A model generated the notes under the pieces. That model ran no database searches. It saw only the letters and a list, made by a program, of their open reading frames with translations, and was not told the DNA's origin. A DNA stretch of 64,000 bases. Source: Rhodothermales bacterium (GTDB lineage Bacteria > Bacteroidota > Rhodothermia > Rhodothermales > UBA10348). Location: contig JAEPNP010000001.1 in NCBI GenBank assembly GCA_017643395.1, forward strand, positions 1,549,001 through 1,613,000, given 5' to 3'. Shown piece by piece: positions 1 to 8,869 of this stretch. The stretch's first letter is position 1. Every line of letters starts with the position of its first letter. Made by a program: the position numbers and the translations under genes.

Positions 1-750
1 CGTCATCGAGGTCATTCCAAGGCGCGCGGCGTCGATGGCATTCATCTGCGCCACGCCAGTCTGCCCGAGGTGCGCCGTCTGACCCATTCCGTGCTTGTTA
101 GCCTCGTCAATGAGGGCCTCCATGATTTCCGGGCGATAGGCTCCGAGTTTCAATCCCTCCACGCCCTTGGAGTGGGCGTACCGAACCCACTCTCGGGCGC
201 CCTCAGGCGTATCGACATCGCCTTCCCAGTCTTCTCCCTGCCCCGGGCGCGCATAGACAACCATGCGGGGTGCGGCGATTTCGCCGCGGGCGCTGCGCTC
301 GCGCTCTGAAAGGCTCCATTCCATGGGCCCGAATCCGACCCCACGGCCGGTGGTGATCCCGTGGGCCAACCACAGCTTGTAGACGTACTCCGCCTCCGGA
401 GCCTTGGGTACGCCGCCGGTGTGCAGGTGATTGTCCACGATGCCGGGCATGATGTACATGCCGTGGGCATCGATCTCGCGTGTGGCTCCCTGAGGACGCC
501 GCTCAGGGTCGATGGGCACACCGGCGTATCCGACGCCCACGATGCGGGTGATCGTGTTGCCTTCCACGACTATGTCGACCGGCCCCCGTGGTGGCCCACC
601 CGTGCCGTCGATCAGAATTCCGCCGCGGATGATCAGCCTCTCATGAGGGCCGTCTTTCTCTTCGGGCGTGAGGTCCGGGGCGGGTTTGACCTGGGCAAAA
701 ACAGATGCGGCGCCAAAGAGTAGCGCCAGAAACAGAGCGGTGGTACGCAT
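1..750 (-). CDS. Secreted amidohydrolase-family protein (3' part beyond window)
   Basis: Reading leftward from the ATG at 748-750 the frame stays open for 250 codons to the window edge, so the gene is cut. The product starts with a signal peptide ending near AASVFAQ (residue 20). It then has the N-terminal beta-sandwich typical of amidohydrolases (LIIRGGILIDGTGG, 39-52) and the metal-binding H-L-H motif in MPGIVDNHLHTGG (residues 108-110). A GLKLG stretch and the later TAHLG stretch sit where family members carry the lysine and further histidine metal ligands. Members hydrolyse cyclic amides, imides or peptides using one or two metal ions; the substrate cannot be told from the half seen. The signal peptide suggests periplasmic action. 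It is divergent from the oxidoreductase at 850. Confidence 0.85.
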   Translation of the reverse strand, partial: MRTTALFLALLFGAASVFAQVKPAPDLTPEEKDGPHERLIIRGGILIDGTGGPPRGPVDIVVEGNTITRIVGVGYAGVPIDPERRPQGATREIDAHGMYIMPGIVDNHLHTGGVPKAPEAEYVYKLWLAHGITTGRGVGFGPMEWSLSERERSARGEIAAPRMVVYARPGQGEDWEGDVDTPEGAREWVRYAHSKGVEGLKLGAYRPEIMEALIDEANKHGMGQTAHLGQTGVAQMNAIDAARLGMTSMT

Positions 751-849
751 GAGAGGTGGGGACTGTGTGGAGCCCGAAAGTAAACGATGCGCGGTGGGTT
801 GGGGAAAGGCGAGCCCCCTAGATTGCGGCGAGTCATTCAAACAGCCGAA

Positions 850-2082
850 ATGGATCGAGCCCCAGTCATCGTTGTCGGTGCCGGCCTCGCCGGGTTGACC
901 TGTGCGCGTCTGCTGCAGGACGCAGGCATCGCCGCGGTCGTGTACGAAGCTTCCGATGCCGTCGGTGGTCGGGTTCGCACGGACGAGATGGACGGCTTCC
1001 GACTGGACCGGGGATTTCAGGTGTTGCTGACGGCATACCCGGAGACCCAGGCCTTGCTGGACTACGAGGCGCTGGAACTGAGGACGTTTTTCGACGGCGC
1101 TTTGGTGCGCACGGAAGCGGGGTTCGAGCGCATCGCAGATCCGTTTCGGCAGCCGGGTGCTGCCCTGGCGACCGTATTGGCCGGCGTGGGCTCGCTGGCG
1201 GACAAGATGAAAGTCGCCCTGCTCCGTCAGGGTGTGCGTTCCGGCGAGCTCGAATCCGTGTTTGAGCGGGAAGAAATGACCACGGCCAACGCGCTCTCCG
1301 AGCGGTGGGGTTTCTCGCCGAGGATGATCGACACCTTCTTCCGCCCCTTCCTGGGAGGCATTCTCCTGGACGGCGACCTTCAGGCGTCCAGCCGCATGTT
1401 CGAGTTTGTCTTCCGCATGTTTTCGGAGGGGCAAGCCGCCGTTCCGGCCCGCGGCATGCAGGCCATTCCGGAGCAGTTGGCCGATGGGCTCACGGTGCAC
1501 CTCAACACGCCGGTTGGCTCCCTGCAATCCGGCGAGGTGGTCCTGCAGGACGGTACCAAGGTGCCTGTCTCTGCGGTGGTTGTTGCCACGGCGGCTCCGG
1601 CCGCCGCGCGATTGGTGCCGGAGGTCGTGCATACGTCTGGAAGACGGGTCACAAACCTGTATTTCTCTGCCCCCGAAGCGCCTGTATCCGACCCCGTTCT
1701 GGTGCTGAACGGAACGGGCAGCGGCCAGGTCAACAATCTGGCTGTGATGACTAATGCCGCACCCGAATATGGTCCCGGCGAACGCGCGCTGGTTTCGGTA
1801 ACGGTGCTCGGGGCACTCTCGGGCTCCCCGCAGGACGTGCAGGACGAATTGAGTCAGTGGTATCCAGCTGCGGTGGCGTGGCAGCATCTGCGCACCTACG
1901 ACATCGAGTACGCCCTTCCTGAGCAGGCTCCGCCGTTTCTGTCCCCACCGCATCGGGCCGTGAAATATGCCGACGGCTTGTTTGTCTGCGGTGACCATAG
2001 GGACACGGCCTCCATCAACGGTGCCATGGCCTCTGGCAGACGTGCCGCCGAAGCGGTTCGGGAGTTTCTGGCGGCCCGCTAG
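850..2082 (+). CDS. NAD(P)/FAD-dependent oxidoreductase (amine oxidase / phytoene-desaturase-like)
   Basis: The 410-residue protein opens with a Rossmann dinucleotide-binding fold: VVGAGLAGL (GxGxxG at about residues 10-15), then an acidic residue in VVYEAS, then the GGRVRTDE motif typical of flavin amine oxidases, protoporphyrinogen oxidase and phytoene desaturases. The C-terminus carries the FAD-closing motif GLFVCGDHRDTASINGAM. I chose the ATG at 850 because the Rossmann strand begins a few residues later. An upstream in-frame ATG at 787 would add a basic, unsupported extension. There is no signal peptide, so it is probably cytosolic or membrane-associated. The substrate is unknown; carotenoid or porphyrin-like oxidation is possible. 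Its stop overlaps the convergent gene at 2079 by 4 bp. Confidence 0.85.
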   Translation: MDRAPVIVVGAGLAGLTCARLLQDAGIAAVVYEASDAVGGRVRTDEMDGFRLDRGFQVLLTAYPETQALLDYEALELRTFFDGALVRTEAGFERIADPFRQPGAALATVLAGVGSLADKMKVALLRQGVRSGELESVFEREEMTTANALSERWGFSPRMIDTFFRPFLGGILLDGDLQASSRMFEFVFRMFSEGQAAVPARGMQAIPEQLADGLTVHLNTPVGSLQSGEVVLQDGTKVPVSAVVVATAAPAAARLVPEVVHTSGRRVTNLYFSAPEAPVSDPVLVLNGTGSGQVNNLAVMTNAAPEYGPGERALVSVTVLGALSGSPQDVQDELSQWYPAAVAWQHLRTYDIEYALPEQAPPFLSPPHRAVKYADGLFVCGDHRDTASINGAMASGRRAAEAVREFLAAR

Positions 2083-3308
2083 CGGTCGCCTTGTTCGAGC
2101 ACCCAACGTTTCGAGCCGTCCTCGCGCAGGGTCCAGCCTGCATTGAGGGTCAGCGTGTAGCCGTCTCCCAGGATCGGCGACGCGAATGCACCGGGGGCAG
2201 GCACCACAACACCGCTCCAGTCCTGCCGGATGAGCGCCCCGCCGTCCACCTCCAGCACCCCCCACGCGTCGGACAGGCGCAGACCCTGATAGACTTGACC
2301 GTGGTCCGGCAGCGTCTCCACCTGCCCCGGGTCGAAGCTCACCTGCATCTGTCGAAAGCCGAGGAAGAGATGGGGGTGCGTGACGTAGCGCTCCAGCTGC
2401 ATTTCATGCCTTCTCTGCCGTTCAGCCTCCAGGGCATCTTCTGTGGCCGCCAGGTGGGTGGCTCCAAGTGAATCAAAGTCAGGATCAGCTGCGGGCCGGA
2501 TCGGGAGCAGGCCCGGGAGGTCGGTGTCGGGAGCGATGTGGTCACGCCAGTCCGCCCGCATTTCGTCCAGGATGAGACCCCATGCCGGACCAGTTGCGTA
2601 CGCGAACGTGCGAACGAATGAAGCGGCGTCCTCGGCCTCTTCCAGGTCCCGTGCTGCCGCCTCCCTTGCCGCTTCCAGGTCAAGGCCGGAAAGCCGGAGC
2701 CCCGTGTACTGGGCAAGACCCTCATGGAGGAGCAGGGCGTTCTCGGCGGACGCGGCATCGGGGAATATTGCCAGACGCGCGTTGCGGGCAGCGAGCGCAT
2801 CGCCCACCCGGGATGCGTCACCGCGTAGGGCGGCGGCAAGCGCACGCATCTCCAGAATGAGCCAGTAGCGTCCGTCCCTGGAGCCCAGGTGCGGATTCGA
2901 GCCGCCCTCCTGCGGCAGCCCGGCCTGAGGTTGTATGCGGTGGAACGCCTCGTGCGACAACAGGCGACGTAGCCCCGTTTCGGTCTCAGGAAGCGGCCAG
3001 GCCATCATGGTCCACCGGTGTTCACCCCAGTCGGTGGCGGTGTTGGCAATGGGCACCGAGTCGGGCAGCACACCCTTCCAGAAGCCGGCTTCCTCGGCAA
3101 AGCCGGGGGCCGGACGGGTGGCCCACGCCAGGCGCGAATCGGGATCGGCGATCATCAGCGGCCCATCCAGGGACACACCCCAGAGGTGTCCGGAGTCCTC
3201 CTCAGCGAGCCTTGTGAGAGCGGTAGCCACCAAGCGGGCATCTTGCCAAGACGGCTGAGCCGCCAGGGGAGGCGCGAGCAGCAGGATCAGGAGAGGGAGA
3301 GCACGCAT
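2079..3308 (-). CDS. Secreted protein with HExxH and HEGLAQY motifs, putative zinc metallopeptidase
   Basis: The 409-residue product has a clear signal peptide (MRALPLLILLLAPPLAAQP). Residues 119-123 read HEAFH inside LLSHEAFHRIQ, matching the HExxH zinc-peptidase signature. About 70 residues on is LLLHEGLAQYTG (H195-E196), which resembles the third-ligand glutamate segment of gluzincin peptidases. These two motifs are the only functional clue; I do not recognise a named family. The ATG at 3306-3308 was preferred over an in-frame ATG six codons upstream because it gives a cleaner signal peptide. It is likely periplasmic or outer-membrane associated, and convergent with the oxidoreductase at 850-2082. 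Confidence 0.6.
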   Translation of the reverse strand: MRALPLLILLLAPPLAAQPSWQDARLVATALTRLAEEDSGHLWGVSLDGPLMIADPDSRLAWATRPAPGFAEEAGFWKGVLPDSVPIANTATDWGEHRWTMMAWPLPETETGLRRLLSHEAFHRIQPQAGLPQEGGSNPHLGSRDGRYWLILEMRALAAALRGDASRVGDALAARNARLAIFPDAASAENALLLHEGLAQYTGLRLSGLDLEAAREAAARDLEEAEDAASFVRTFAYATGPAWGLILDEMRADWRDHIAPDTDLPGLLPIRPAADPDFDSLGATHLAATEDALEAERQRRHEMQLERYVTHPHLFLGFRQMQVSFDPGQVETLPDHGQVYQGLRLSDAWGVLEVDGGALIRQDWSGVVVPAPGAFASPILGDGYTLTLNAGWTLREDGSKRWVLEQGDR

Positions 3309-3345
3309 GGTGAGATAACGGGGCAACTGAGCGAATCTTGCCCCC

Positions 3346-4164
3346 CTACCGTCTGACAGCTCTGCTCCCCTGCGTCAGCGCCCCTCCGGGTACGTCTGGC
3401 TCGAAGACCGCGGGGTGAGACACCAGGCCCGCTGAGGAGTCCGGCACCAATACGTTGAAGTGGAGATGCGAGCGACTGGTGAAGCCAGTGAGGCCTGAAA
3501 GTCCGATCGGCTGTCCACGTTTCACAGAGTCCCGCAAGGCGACCAGACTGCCGCCGGGCTGCAAATGCACGTACTGCGTGTAGAGGCCCGACTGCGGGTG
3601 GAAGAGCGTGATGTAATTGGCGTGATCGCGGTACTTGCGGTTGTTGCCGCCTGCTGTGTTCTCGTCAACGAGTCCGATGACCATGCCGTCGGCGGCGGCC
3701 GTCACGGTGTCCCCGACCGCAAGGGCAAAATCCAGCGCATACCGGGCAAACGGATAGTTGTGGGAGAACGAGCCGTAGTATCCCTGAATGACCCGGTACC
3801 AGCGTCCTGCCGGAAAGGGCAGGGAGAGGGTCTCCGCGCGCACCGGCCAATCGAGCGAGCCAAAAGTGAGGCTGCCGCGAACGGCGCTCGAAAGAGACGT
3901 CGAGTCCAGGCCTGGAGCGTGCACACGAATCGGCTTCTCGGACAACGGCGCCAGGACGAATGCGGTGTCCAGGGCAATCGCGTCCGAAGTCAACTGCACC
4001 CGCATGGGGCTGGGAACCGTGTTGTGCACGGTCACCACAAGCGAGTCGCCCCGGAGTTCACGATCCATGCGCACGTCATTCTGGCGAGTGACGGGCTCCG
4101 GGAGCGACTGGCAGCCGGCTAGCAGGATGACCAGAAACAGGCGATACACGCCCCGAAGATACAC
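3346..4164 (-). CDS. M23-family metallopeptidase lipoprotein (LytM-like)
   Basis: The C-terminal half carries the lysostaphin/LytM fold: HNYPFARYALDFA supplies the first H...D zinc ligands, followed by TVTAAADGMVIGL, a YVHLQPGGSL strand, and the HLHFNV (HxH) motif near the end. M23 enzymes cut peptide cross-links in peptidoglycan, or act as inactive activators of amidases. Using the GTG at 4162-4164 as start gives a 17-residue lipoprotein signal ending in ILLAGC, with Cys at position 18. The frame is open further upstream (ATG at 4206), but that start would overlap the divergent gene at 4205 and give an overlong signal. The product is therefore probably anchored in a membrane facing the periplasm. 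Confidence 0.85.
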   Translation of the reverse strand: MYLRGVYRLFLVILLAGCQSLPEPVTRQNDVRMDRELRGDSLVVTVHNTVPSPMRVQLTSDAIALDTAFVLAPLSEKPIRVHAPGLDSTSLSSAVRGSLTFGSLDWPVRAETLSLPFPAGRWYRVIQGYYGSFSHNYPFARYALDFALAVGDTVTAAADGMVIGLVDENTAGGNNRKYRDHANYITLFHPQSGLYTQYVHLQPGGSLVALRDSVKRGQPIGLSGLTGFTSRSHLHFNVLVPDSSAGLVSHPAVFEPDVPGGALTQGSRAVRR

Positions 4165-4204
4165 CCCGGTTATGCGCTGGATCTGGTCTGCCGATACCGG
4201 AGGC

Positions 4205-4819
4205 ATGCCAAGTCTCGTTGCGTTTCTGACATTGCTGTTCAGCCTGGTCGCAGGCATGAAGGACCCCTGGTCTCCGCTAAGGGCGAGGGCCGACGCCGGC
4301 TCGTCCTACGATCGTCTGCAGTGGGGCATGATGAACTGGTTCGGAGCACAGGGTCTGTCATACAAAACGCTTCTGGCGGATCCCGCGGTCGATGCCGAGT
4401 TGGGCCGAAAACTCATCACTGAGGAGGCCCTGGACGGCAACTGGATGGCCGGGCCTATCTATCTCTACAAGCTCGAAAGACCGTCTCCCGATCGCTGGAA
4501 AAAGCTTGCCGAAGCGGGCCACCCCATGGCTGTTTCCATGCACGCGCTGGACGTGGCTCTGTCTCACTGTGGTGATGGCGTCGTTCCGGAGCCGGAGATC
4601 GTGACCTTTCAGGCCCGGTACCTGCCACGCATGGATCTAATGGGTCAGTTGGACCGAATGCCGAGGAATCCCAACGCTCGCTCCCGACGCATCGAGGGGG
4701 TGACCAAGGAATATCTGACAACCGTGTATTTCGTCGAAAACATCAACCTGCACGTGCCGGAGATCTGCGGCAACGCCAGCCAGATCCTCCAGTACCTGGG
4801 CTACACGGATCCGGCTTGA
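4205..4819 (+). CDS. Two-cysteine protein of unknown function, paralogue of the gene at 10329
   Basis: The 204-residue protein has a hydrophobic N-terminus (MPSLVAFLTLLFSLVAG), either a signal peptide or a signal anchor. It aligns with the protein encoded at 10329-10979. The segment after W-K-K (LAEAGHPMAVSMHALDVALS) matches AAAAGDLHSIELMAMLEARR there without gaps over about 43 residues. The cysteines at 122 and 188 match 138 and 203. The A-x-A-G plus helix pattern recalls Sel1/TPR-like helical repeats, but no named domain is recognised. The start is the ATG at 4205, preceded by CCGGAGG; the frame is open far upstream only as the antisense of the M23 gene. A disulfide between the two cysteines is an inference. 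Confidence 0.7.
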   Translation: MPSLVAFLTLLFSLVAGMKDPWSPLRARADAGSSYDRLQWGMMNWFGAQGLSYKTLLADPAVDAELGRKLITEEALDGNWMAGPIYLYKLERPSPDRWKKLAEAGHPMAVSMHALDVALSHCGDGVVPEPEIVTFQARYLPRMDLMGQLDRMPRNPNARSRRIEGVTKEYLTTVYFVENINLHVPEICGNASQILQYLGYTDPA

Positions 4820-4824
4820 CCGGA

Positions 4825-5226
4825 TCACTCGCCGACAGGCGATGCTACTGCCCGCTCCAGGGCATGCCATGCCAGTAACGCGCAACGTGCTCGGGTTGGT
4901 TGGTCCTTGACCGCCACGAGCGCAAGCAGGTCCTCCGTCGGGGCCGCATCGAACAGTCGACTCCGCATGGAAGGCAGCGCCTCCACCGGCACGCCACGTG
5001 CTGCTTCCGTCATCATGGAGGCGGACGCCTTGGACAGCGCGCAACCAAACCCGTGGAAGTGAACGGCGCGCACCACACCGGCTTCGACACGGGCCCACAC
5101 GGTGTATTTGTCGCCGCACAGGGGATTGTACCCGCCGGCGCTGTGCGTGGCATCCGCCAGCTCCCCAAAATTTCGGGGGTTGGCATCGTGGTCGAGAATG
5201 ACGGCCTGTGCCAGTTCGGCTTCCAT
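4825..5226 (-). CDS. NifU/IscU-family iron-sulfur cluster scaffold protein (SufU-like)
   Basis: The 133-residue protein has the IscU/SufU fold with all three cluster-binding cysteines and the conserved aspartate: YNPLCGDKYTVW (C37, D39), GFGCALSKASAS (C62) and RARCALLAWHAL (C115). Such scaffolds assemble Fe-S clusters and pass them to apoproteins. It is the last gene of the operon 7964 to 4825, after the two molybdenum-hydroxylase subunits. Its ATG shares a base with the TGA of the preceding gene (TGATG), which implies translational coupling. This position suggests it serves the 2Fe-2S subunit of that enzyme, though a general housekeeping role is equally possible. Confidence 0.87.
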   Translation of the reverse strand: MEAELAQAVILDHDANPRNFGELADATHSAGGYNPLCGDKYTVWARVEAGVVRAVHFHGFGCALSKASASMMTEAARGVPVEALPSMRSRLFDAAPTEDLLALVAVKDQPTRARCALLAWHALERAVASPVGE

Positions 5227-7499
5227 CAAACCAGCCTGATGGGCAGCGTGCGCACAGGAGTGCCGGTGGCCTGCAGGATCGCCCCGGTGAGGGCGGGCGC
5301 CAGCGGCGGCACACCAGGCTCGCCGACGCCTCCCGCCGGCAACCGGGATTCCACGATGTGTACGTGCGTCTCCGGCGTCTCGTCGAGAGCCAGGAGCCGA
5401 TAGGTGTCGAAGTTACCCGTTGTGACTGCCCCATCGGCCGCCTCGATGCCATCCTTAAGGGCGAGCGTCAGTCCGAAGACCACCGCCCCCTCCATCTGAC
5501 TCCGGATGCGGTCCAGATTGACGGCGATGCCGCAATCCACAGCGCAATCTACCCGGTGAACACGGATCTGGCCGTTCTCGACGGAGGCGTGTACGGCGTG
5601 GGCCACATAGCTGGAGAAGCTGAAGTGGCCCGCGATGCCCATGCCGTGCCCGGGCGGGAGCTCTCGGCCCCATCCGGCCTCGTCCGCGGCAAGGTTGATG
5701 ACGCCCTTCAGTCGTGCCGTATCCAGCACCGGCGGACGCGGATACAAATCAGCCATCTCACGGTCCGGCCCAATCAGTTCCAGCAGCACTTCGCGAGCGT
5801 CTCTTCCTGACGCATGTGCGATCTCCGAAGCGAACGCATTGACCGAGAAGCCCTGCTGGATGTTGTACACCGAGCGCAGCCAGCCAATGCGCTGATGGGC
5901 GATGGCCTCACAGGCCTCCACACGCATACTGGGAATGACGTACGGACAGGTTCGCGCCCCTGAGCTGAGTTCGCCGGCTCCCGGACCCATGACGTTGGGC
6001 TGGAAGGTGGATCCGATCGTAGGGAAGGCTACGCGATGCAACCAGCCCGTGACCTGCCCGGAGGCATCCAGCGATGCCTTCATGTACTGAGCGCTGGGTG
6101 GGTGAAAGTAGTCGTGGCGCAGGTCGTCCTCCCTGCTCCAGGTCACCTTCACCGGCGCCCCGACCGCACGGCTGAGCAGGGCCGCCTCGACACAGTAGTC
6201 AGGCTTTGACTTGCGACCGAATCCGCCACCCAGGAACGTGACGTGCACGGTGACCTGTTCGGGGTCCACCCCAAGCGCGCCGGCCACGGATGCCCGTGCA
6301 GTTTGCGGTGCCTGAGAGGGTGCCCAGACCTCACAGCTGCCATCGTCCTTGACGTGCGCCACCGCGTTGGGAGGCTCCATGGGTGCGTGAGGGAGCATGG
6401 CCACATGGTACACGGCCTCCACGGTTTGAGCAGCGTCATTGAAGGCCTCGTCCACATCACCTGACTCTCGGACCACGTTCCCGGGAGCGGTTACGGAGGA
6501 TTCCAGGGCGGCACGTTCTCCCGCGCTCGACCAGGACTGGTGCTCGGACTCTTCCCATTCGGTGACCAGCTCATCTCGCCCGCGGAAGGCCGCCCACGTA
6601 TTGTCTGCGATGACCGCCACACCTCCCAACGCCTGGAAGGCGGGGGGCAGCGTGGCGTCGGGAAGTACCACGACATCGCGCACGCCGGGCACGGCGCGGG
6701 CGGCGGAGTCGTCTACCCGGCGCAGGCGTCCACCCATGACGGGTGAACGCTGGATCGCCGCGTGCACCATGTCCGGCACCTGCACATCGATCCCGTATTC
6801 GGCGGAGCCCGTTACAAAAGCCCGATTGTCCCGGCCCTGGATGTCCGTGCCGATGTAGCGCCACTCCTCCTGAGGGCGGAAAACCGGATCGCTCGGTACG
6901 GCTTGAGACGCCGCGGCCTGGGCAAGCTCGCCGAAAGAGAGGCGCCTGCCGTCGCTGTGCAGCACCTCGTGCACGCCCATCCTGCATTCCTGCGTGTCCG
7001 TCTGCCAGGTCTCGGCAGCTGCGGCCAGAAGCATCAATCGGGCGGACGCACCTGCACGACGCCAATCGTCAAAGTGATTCCGAATGGAGCGGGAGCCATC
7101 CGTGTTCTGGTTGCCGAAACGGGGGTGGCCGTCTGCCTGAAGAATGTGGCAGCGATCCCAGTCGGCACCCATCTCGTCGGCGATCACCGCGGGCACGCTC
7201 GATCGAATTCCCTGTCCCATTTCTGAGCGCGAGCAGACCAGGAAGACGTCGCCGTTCGTGTTCAGGCCAATGAATACGTTGGGCTGAAACTCGGAATCGC
7301 TCAGGGATCCGACCGGCTCTGCCCGGTCCGGCCATTGTGCCAGGTTGTCGCTGCGACACCCCGAAAAGACGCCGAGAACAAATACCGACCCTGCGCCCAG
7401 GGCGGTGGTCTTCAGGAAGCGTCGTCGCGATACGTTGAGGATCTGCAGCGATTCGGACGGGGTCGGGGCCTTCAGGCCCGAGAGTTCAAGTGCGTACAT
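5226..7499 (-). CDS. Molybdopterin-binding subunit of a xanthine-dehydrogenase-family hydroxylase (isoquinoline 1-oxidoreductase beta-like)
   Basis: The 757-residue large subunit belongs to the xanthine oxidase superfamily. It has a twin-arginine export signal (SRRRFLKTTALG, residues 24-35) followed by a hydrophobic stretch and a lipobox-like FSGC (C48), so the folded cofactor-loaded enzyme is probably exported by Tat. Family motifs include FLGGGFGRK, the SREDDLRHDYF stretch, and the C-terminal GVGEPGVPPLAPA, whose glutamate is the catalytic base in this family. The lack of an FAD domain and the pairing with a small 2Fe-2S subunit fit the IorAB / aldehyde or N-heterocycle oxidoreductase type. 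The substrate is unknown. It begins 3 bp after the small subunit. Confidence 0.88.
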   Translation of the reverse strand: MYALELSGLKAPTPSESLQILNVSRRRFLKTTALGAGSVFVLGVFSGCRSDNLAQWPDRAEPVGSLSDSEFQPNVFIGLNTNGDVFLVCSRSEMGQGIRSSVPAVIADEMGADWDRCHILQADGHPRFGNQNTDGSRSIRNHFDDWRRAGASARLMLLAAAAETWQTDTQECRMGVHEVLHSDGRRLSFGELAQAAASQAVPSDPVFRPQEEWRYIGTDIQGRDNRAFVTGSAEYGIDVQVPDMVHAAIQRSPVMGGRLRRVDDSAARAVPGVRDVVVLPDATLPPAFQALGGVAVIADNTWAAFRGRDELVTEWEESEHQSWSSAGERAALESSVTAPGNVVRESGDVDEAFNDAAQTVEAVYHVAMLPHAPMEPPNAVAHVKDDGSCEVWAPSQAPQTARASVAGALGVDPEQVTVHVTFLGGGFGRKSKPDYCVEAALLSRAVGAPVKVTWSREDDLRHDYFHPPSAQYMKASLDASGQVTGWLHRVAFPTIGSTFQPNVMGPGAGELSSGARTCPYVIPSMRVEACEAIAHQRIGWLRSVYNIQQGFSVNAFASEIAHASGRDAREVLLELIGPDREMADLYPRPPVLDTARLKGVINLAADEAGWGRELPPGHGMGIAGHFSFSSYVAHAVHASVENGQIRVHRVDCAVDCGIAVNLDRIRSQMEGAVVFGLTLALKDGIEAADGAVTTGNFDTYRLLALDETPETHVHIVESRLPAGGVGEPGVPPLAPALTGAILQATGTPVRTLPIRLV

Positions 7500-7502
7500 G
7501 AT

Positions 7503-7964
7503 CTAGGCCCCCTTCTCTGCCGCCAGCAGAATGGCGGCTTTGATGCGCTTGTAGGTCCCGCAGCGGCATAGATTACCCGACTGGTTGCGATCCACGTCAT
7601 CCGGCGTTGGATTCGGGGTGTCCTGCATCCACGCCGCAGCCCGCATGAGCTGACCGGATTGACAGTAGCCGCATTGGGGGACGTTGAGTTCGTTCCAGGC
7701 CAGCTGTAGGGGATGCGAGCCGTCAGGTGACAGCCCCTCGATCGTGGTGATCTCGGAACCGGCCACTCCGGCGATGGCCGCAACGCAGGAGCGCTGCGCA
7801 CTACCGTCCACGTGCACTTCGCATGCGCCGCAATAGGCGCTTCCGCAGCCGAACTTGGTGCCGGTCAGTCCGAGGATATCGCGGAGCACCCAGAGCAGCG
7901 GCATGTCCGCCTCGGCTTCGACGGTGTGCAGCTCCCCGTTGACGGTTAGGGTATAGGTGGGCAT
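7503..7964 (-). CDS. (2Fe-2S)-binding small subunit of molybdenum hydroxylase (isoquinoline 1-oxidoreductase alpha-like)
   Basis: The 153-residue protein has the two-domain architecture of the small subunit. A plant-ferredoxin-like cluster site has cysteines 40, 45, 48 and 60 ([13 protein letters not shown] and QRSC). An all-helical second cluster domain has C98/C101 ([10 protein letters not shown]) and C133/C135 (NLCRCGTY). Together the two clusters carry electrons away from the molybdenum centre, probably to a cytochrome or the quinone pool because no FAD subunit is present. It is the first gene of the three-gene operon. It lacks its own signal peptide, as expected if it rides through Tat with the large subunit. 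It is divergent from the kinase gene at 8016. Confidence 0.93.
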   Translation of the reverse strand: MPTYTLTVNGELHTVEAEADMPLLWVLRDILGLTGTKFGCGSAYCGACEVHVDGSAQRSCVAAIAGVAGSEITTIEGLSPDGSHPLQLAWNELNVPQCGYCQSGQLMRAAAWMQDTPNPTPDDVDRNQSGNLCRCGTYKRIKAAILLAAEKGA

Positions 7965-8015
7965 GTGTATTGGGGTCTCTTGACTCCAACGTATTCAACG
8001 CAGGCTCCGGGGGCA

Positions 8016-8783
8016 ATGGAGCGCAAAGTGGGACTGGTCTGGTTTTTGTCGTCAAGTCGGGCCGACCAGCCCCCGTCCGACCCCCGCGTGAGCCCCACTC
8101 GCTTCAATCCCTCCGCAACGCACCCGCAGTCTCATCCGGGCGGTGTTTTCCTCGCTGTACTCGGTCCGGACGGCTGTGGCAAGAGTTCAGTCATAGACGC
8201 ATTGGTTCAGGAACTCGGAAACACATTCCGGGGAACGCGGCGCTTTCACTTTCGGCCCTCGCTGGGCAGGGGCGATGGTCCGGTGGTAACCGACCCCTAC
8301 GCAGCGCCTCCCCGTTCACCGGCCGGGAGCGTCGCCAAGCTGGCGTACTACTGGGCCGACTACGTATTCGGTTACCTGATGCGAATCCGAGCGGGGAGGC
8401 AGTCAGAGTTGGTGGTATTCGATCGCTACGTGCATGACATCGCAGCCGACCCGATTCGATACCGATACGGAGGGCCGATGTGGGCAGTGCATGCGCTTGA
8501 GCGATTGGTGCCTGGGCCCGACCTGTGCCTGGTGCTGGATGCGCCGGCGGAGGTCCTTCAGGCCAGGAAACAGGAAGTGACTCTCGAGCAGTCCCGGCAA
8601 CAGCGTGACGCATATCGCAGGCTGGCCGAACGCGTGCCTGAGGCGCATTTGCTCGATGCGTCCAGGCCCCTCGACGAAGTGGTTGAACATGCACGCTGCC
8701 TGGTGCTCAGGCAGGCGGCCTCCGGCCCACGTCCTGCTCTTCGGCGAACGCGAGCAGTGCGCGCCTCTGCCGAACGCGCCTGA
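8016..8783 (+). CDS. Thymidylate-kinase-like P-loop kinase
   Basis: The 255-residue protein has a P-loop at residues 50-58 (AVLGPDGCGKSS). It also has a DRY-like motif in VVFDRYVHDIAADP, and LCLVLDAPAEVL followed by a basic lid region, the pattern of dTMP kinase and related nucleotide kinases. The insertion of aromatic and basic segments (FHFRPSLGRG) resembles the divergent kinases found in surface-polysaccharide gene sets rather than the housekeeping Tmk. The ATG at 8016 was chosen; the open frame extends back to a GTG at 7965. The roughly 40 residues before the P-loop look disordered, so a later start remains possible. Confidence 0.75.
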   Translation: MERKVGLVWFLSSSRADQPPSDPRVSPTRFNPSATHPQSHPGGVFLAVLGPDGCGKSSVIDALVQELGNTFRGTRRFHFRPSLGRGDGPVVTDPYAAPPRSPAGSVAKLAYYWADYVFGYLMRIRAGRQSELVVFDRYVHDIAADPIRYRYGGPMWAVHALERLVPGPDLCLVLDAPAEVLQARKQEVTLEQSRQQRDAYRRLAERVPEAHLLDASRPLDEVVEHARCLVLRQAASGPRPALRRTRAVRASAERA

Positions 8784-8826
8784 TTGTGCCCAGGCTGAGG
8801 CCTCGCCTGACGTTGCATACACTACG

Positions 8827-8852
8827 GAAATCGGCTCTGTGAATCCGATTTC
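8827..8852 (+). promoter_or_regulatory. 8-bp inverted repeat in the nhaA upstream region
   Basis: GAAATCGG (8827-8834) and CCGATTTC (8845-8852) are perfect 8-bp arms around a 10-nt loop, 105 bp before the nhaA start. It could be the terminator of the kinase gene (but no T-run follows), an operator, or a leader hairpin of nhaA. Confidence 0.4.
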
Positions 8853-8869
8853 ACCGAGGGGTATGCATC

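Noticed and set aside
8827-8852. Known sodium riboswitch before nhaA
   Set aside because: Only one simple stem is visible; no conserved riboswitch core could be matched by eye.
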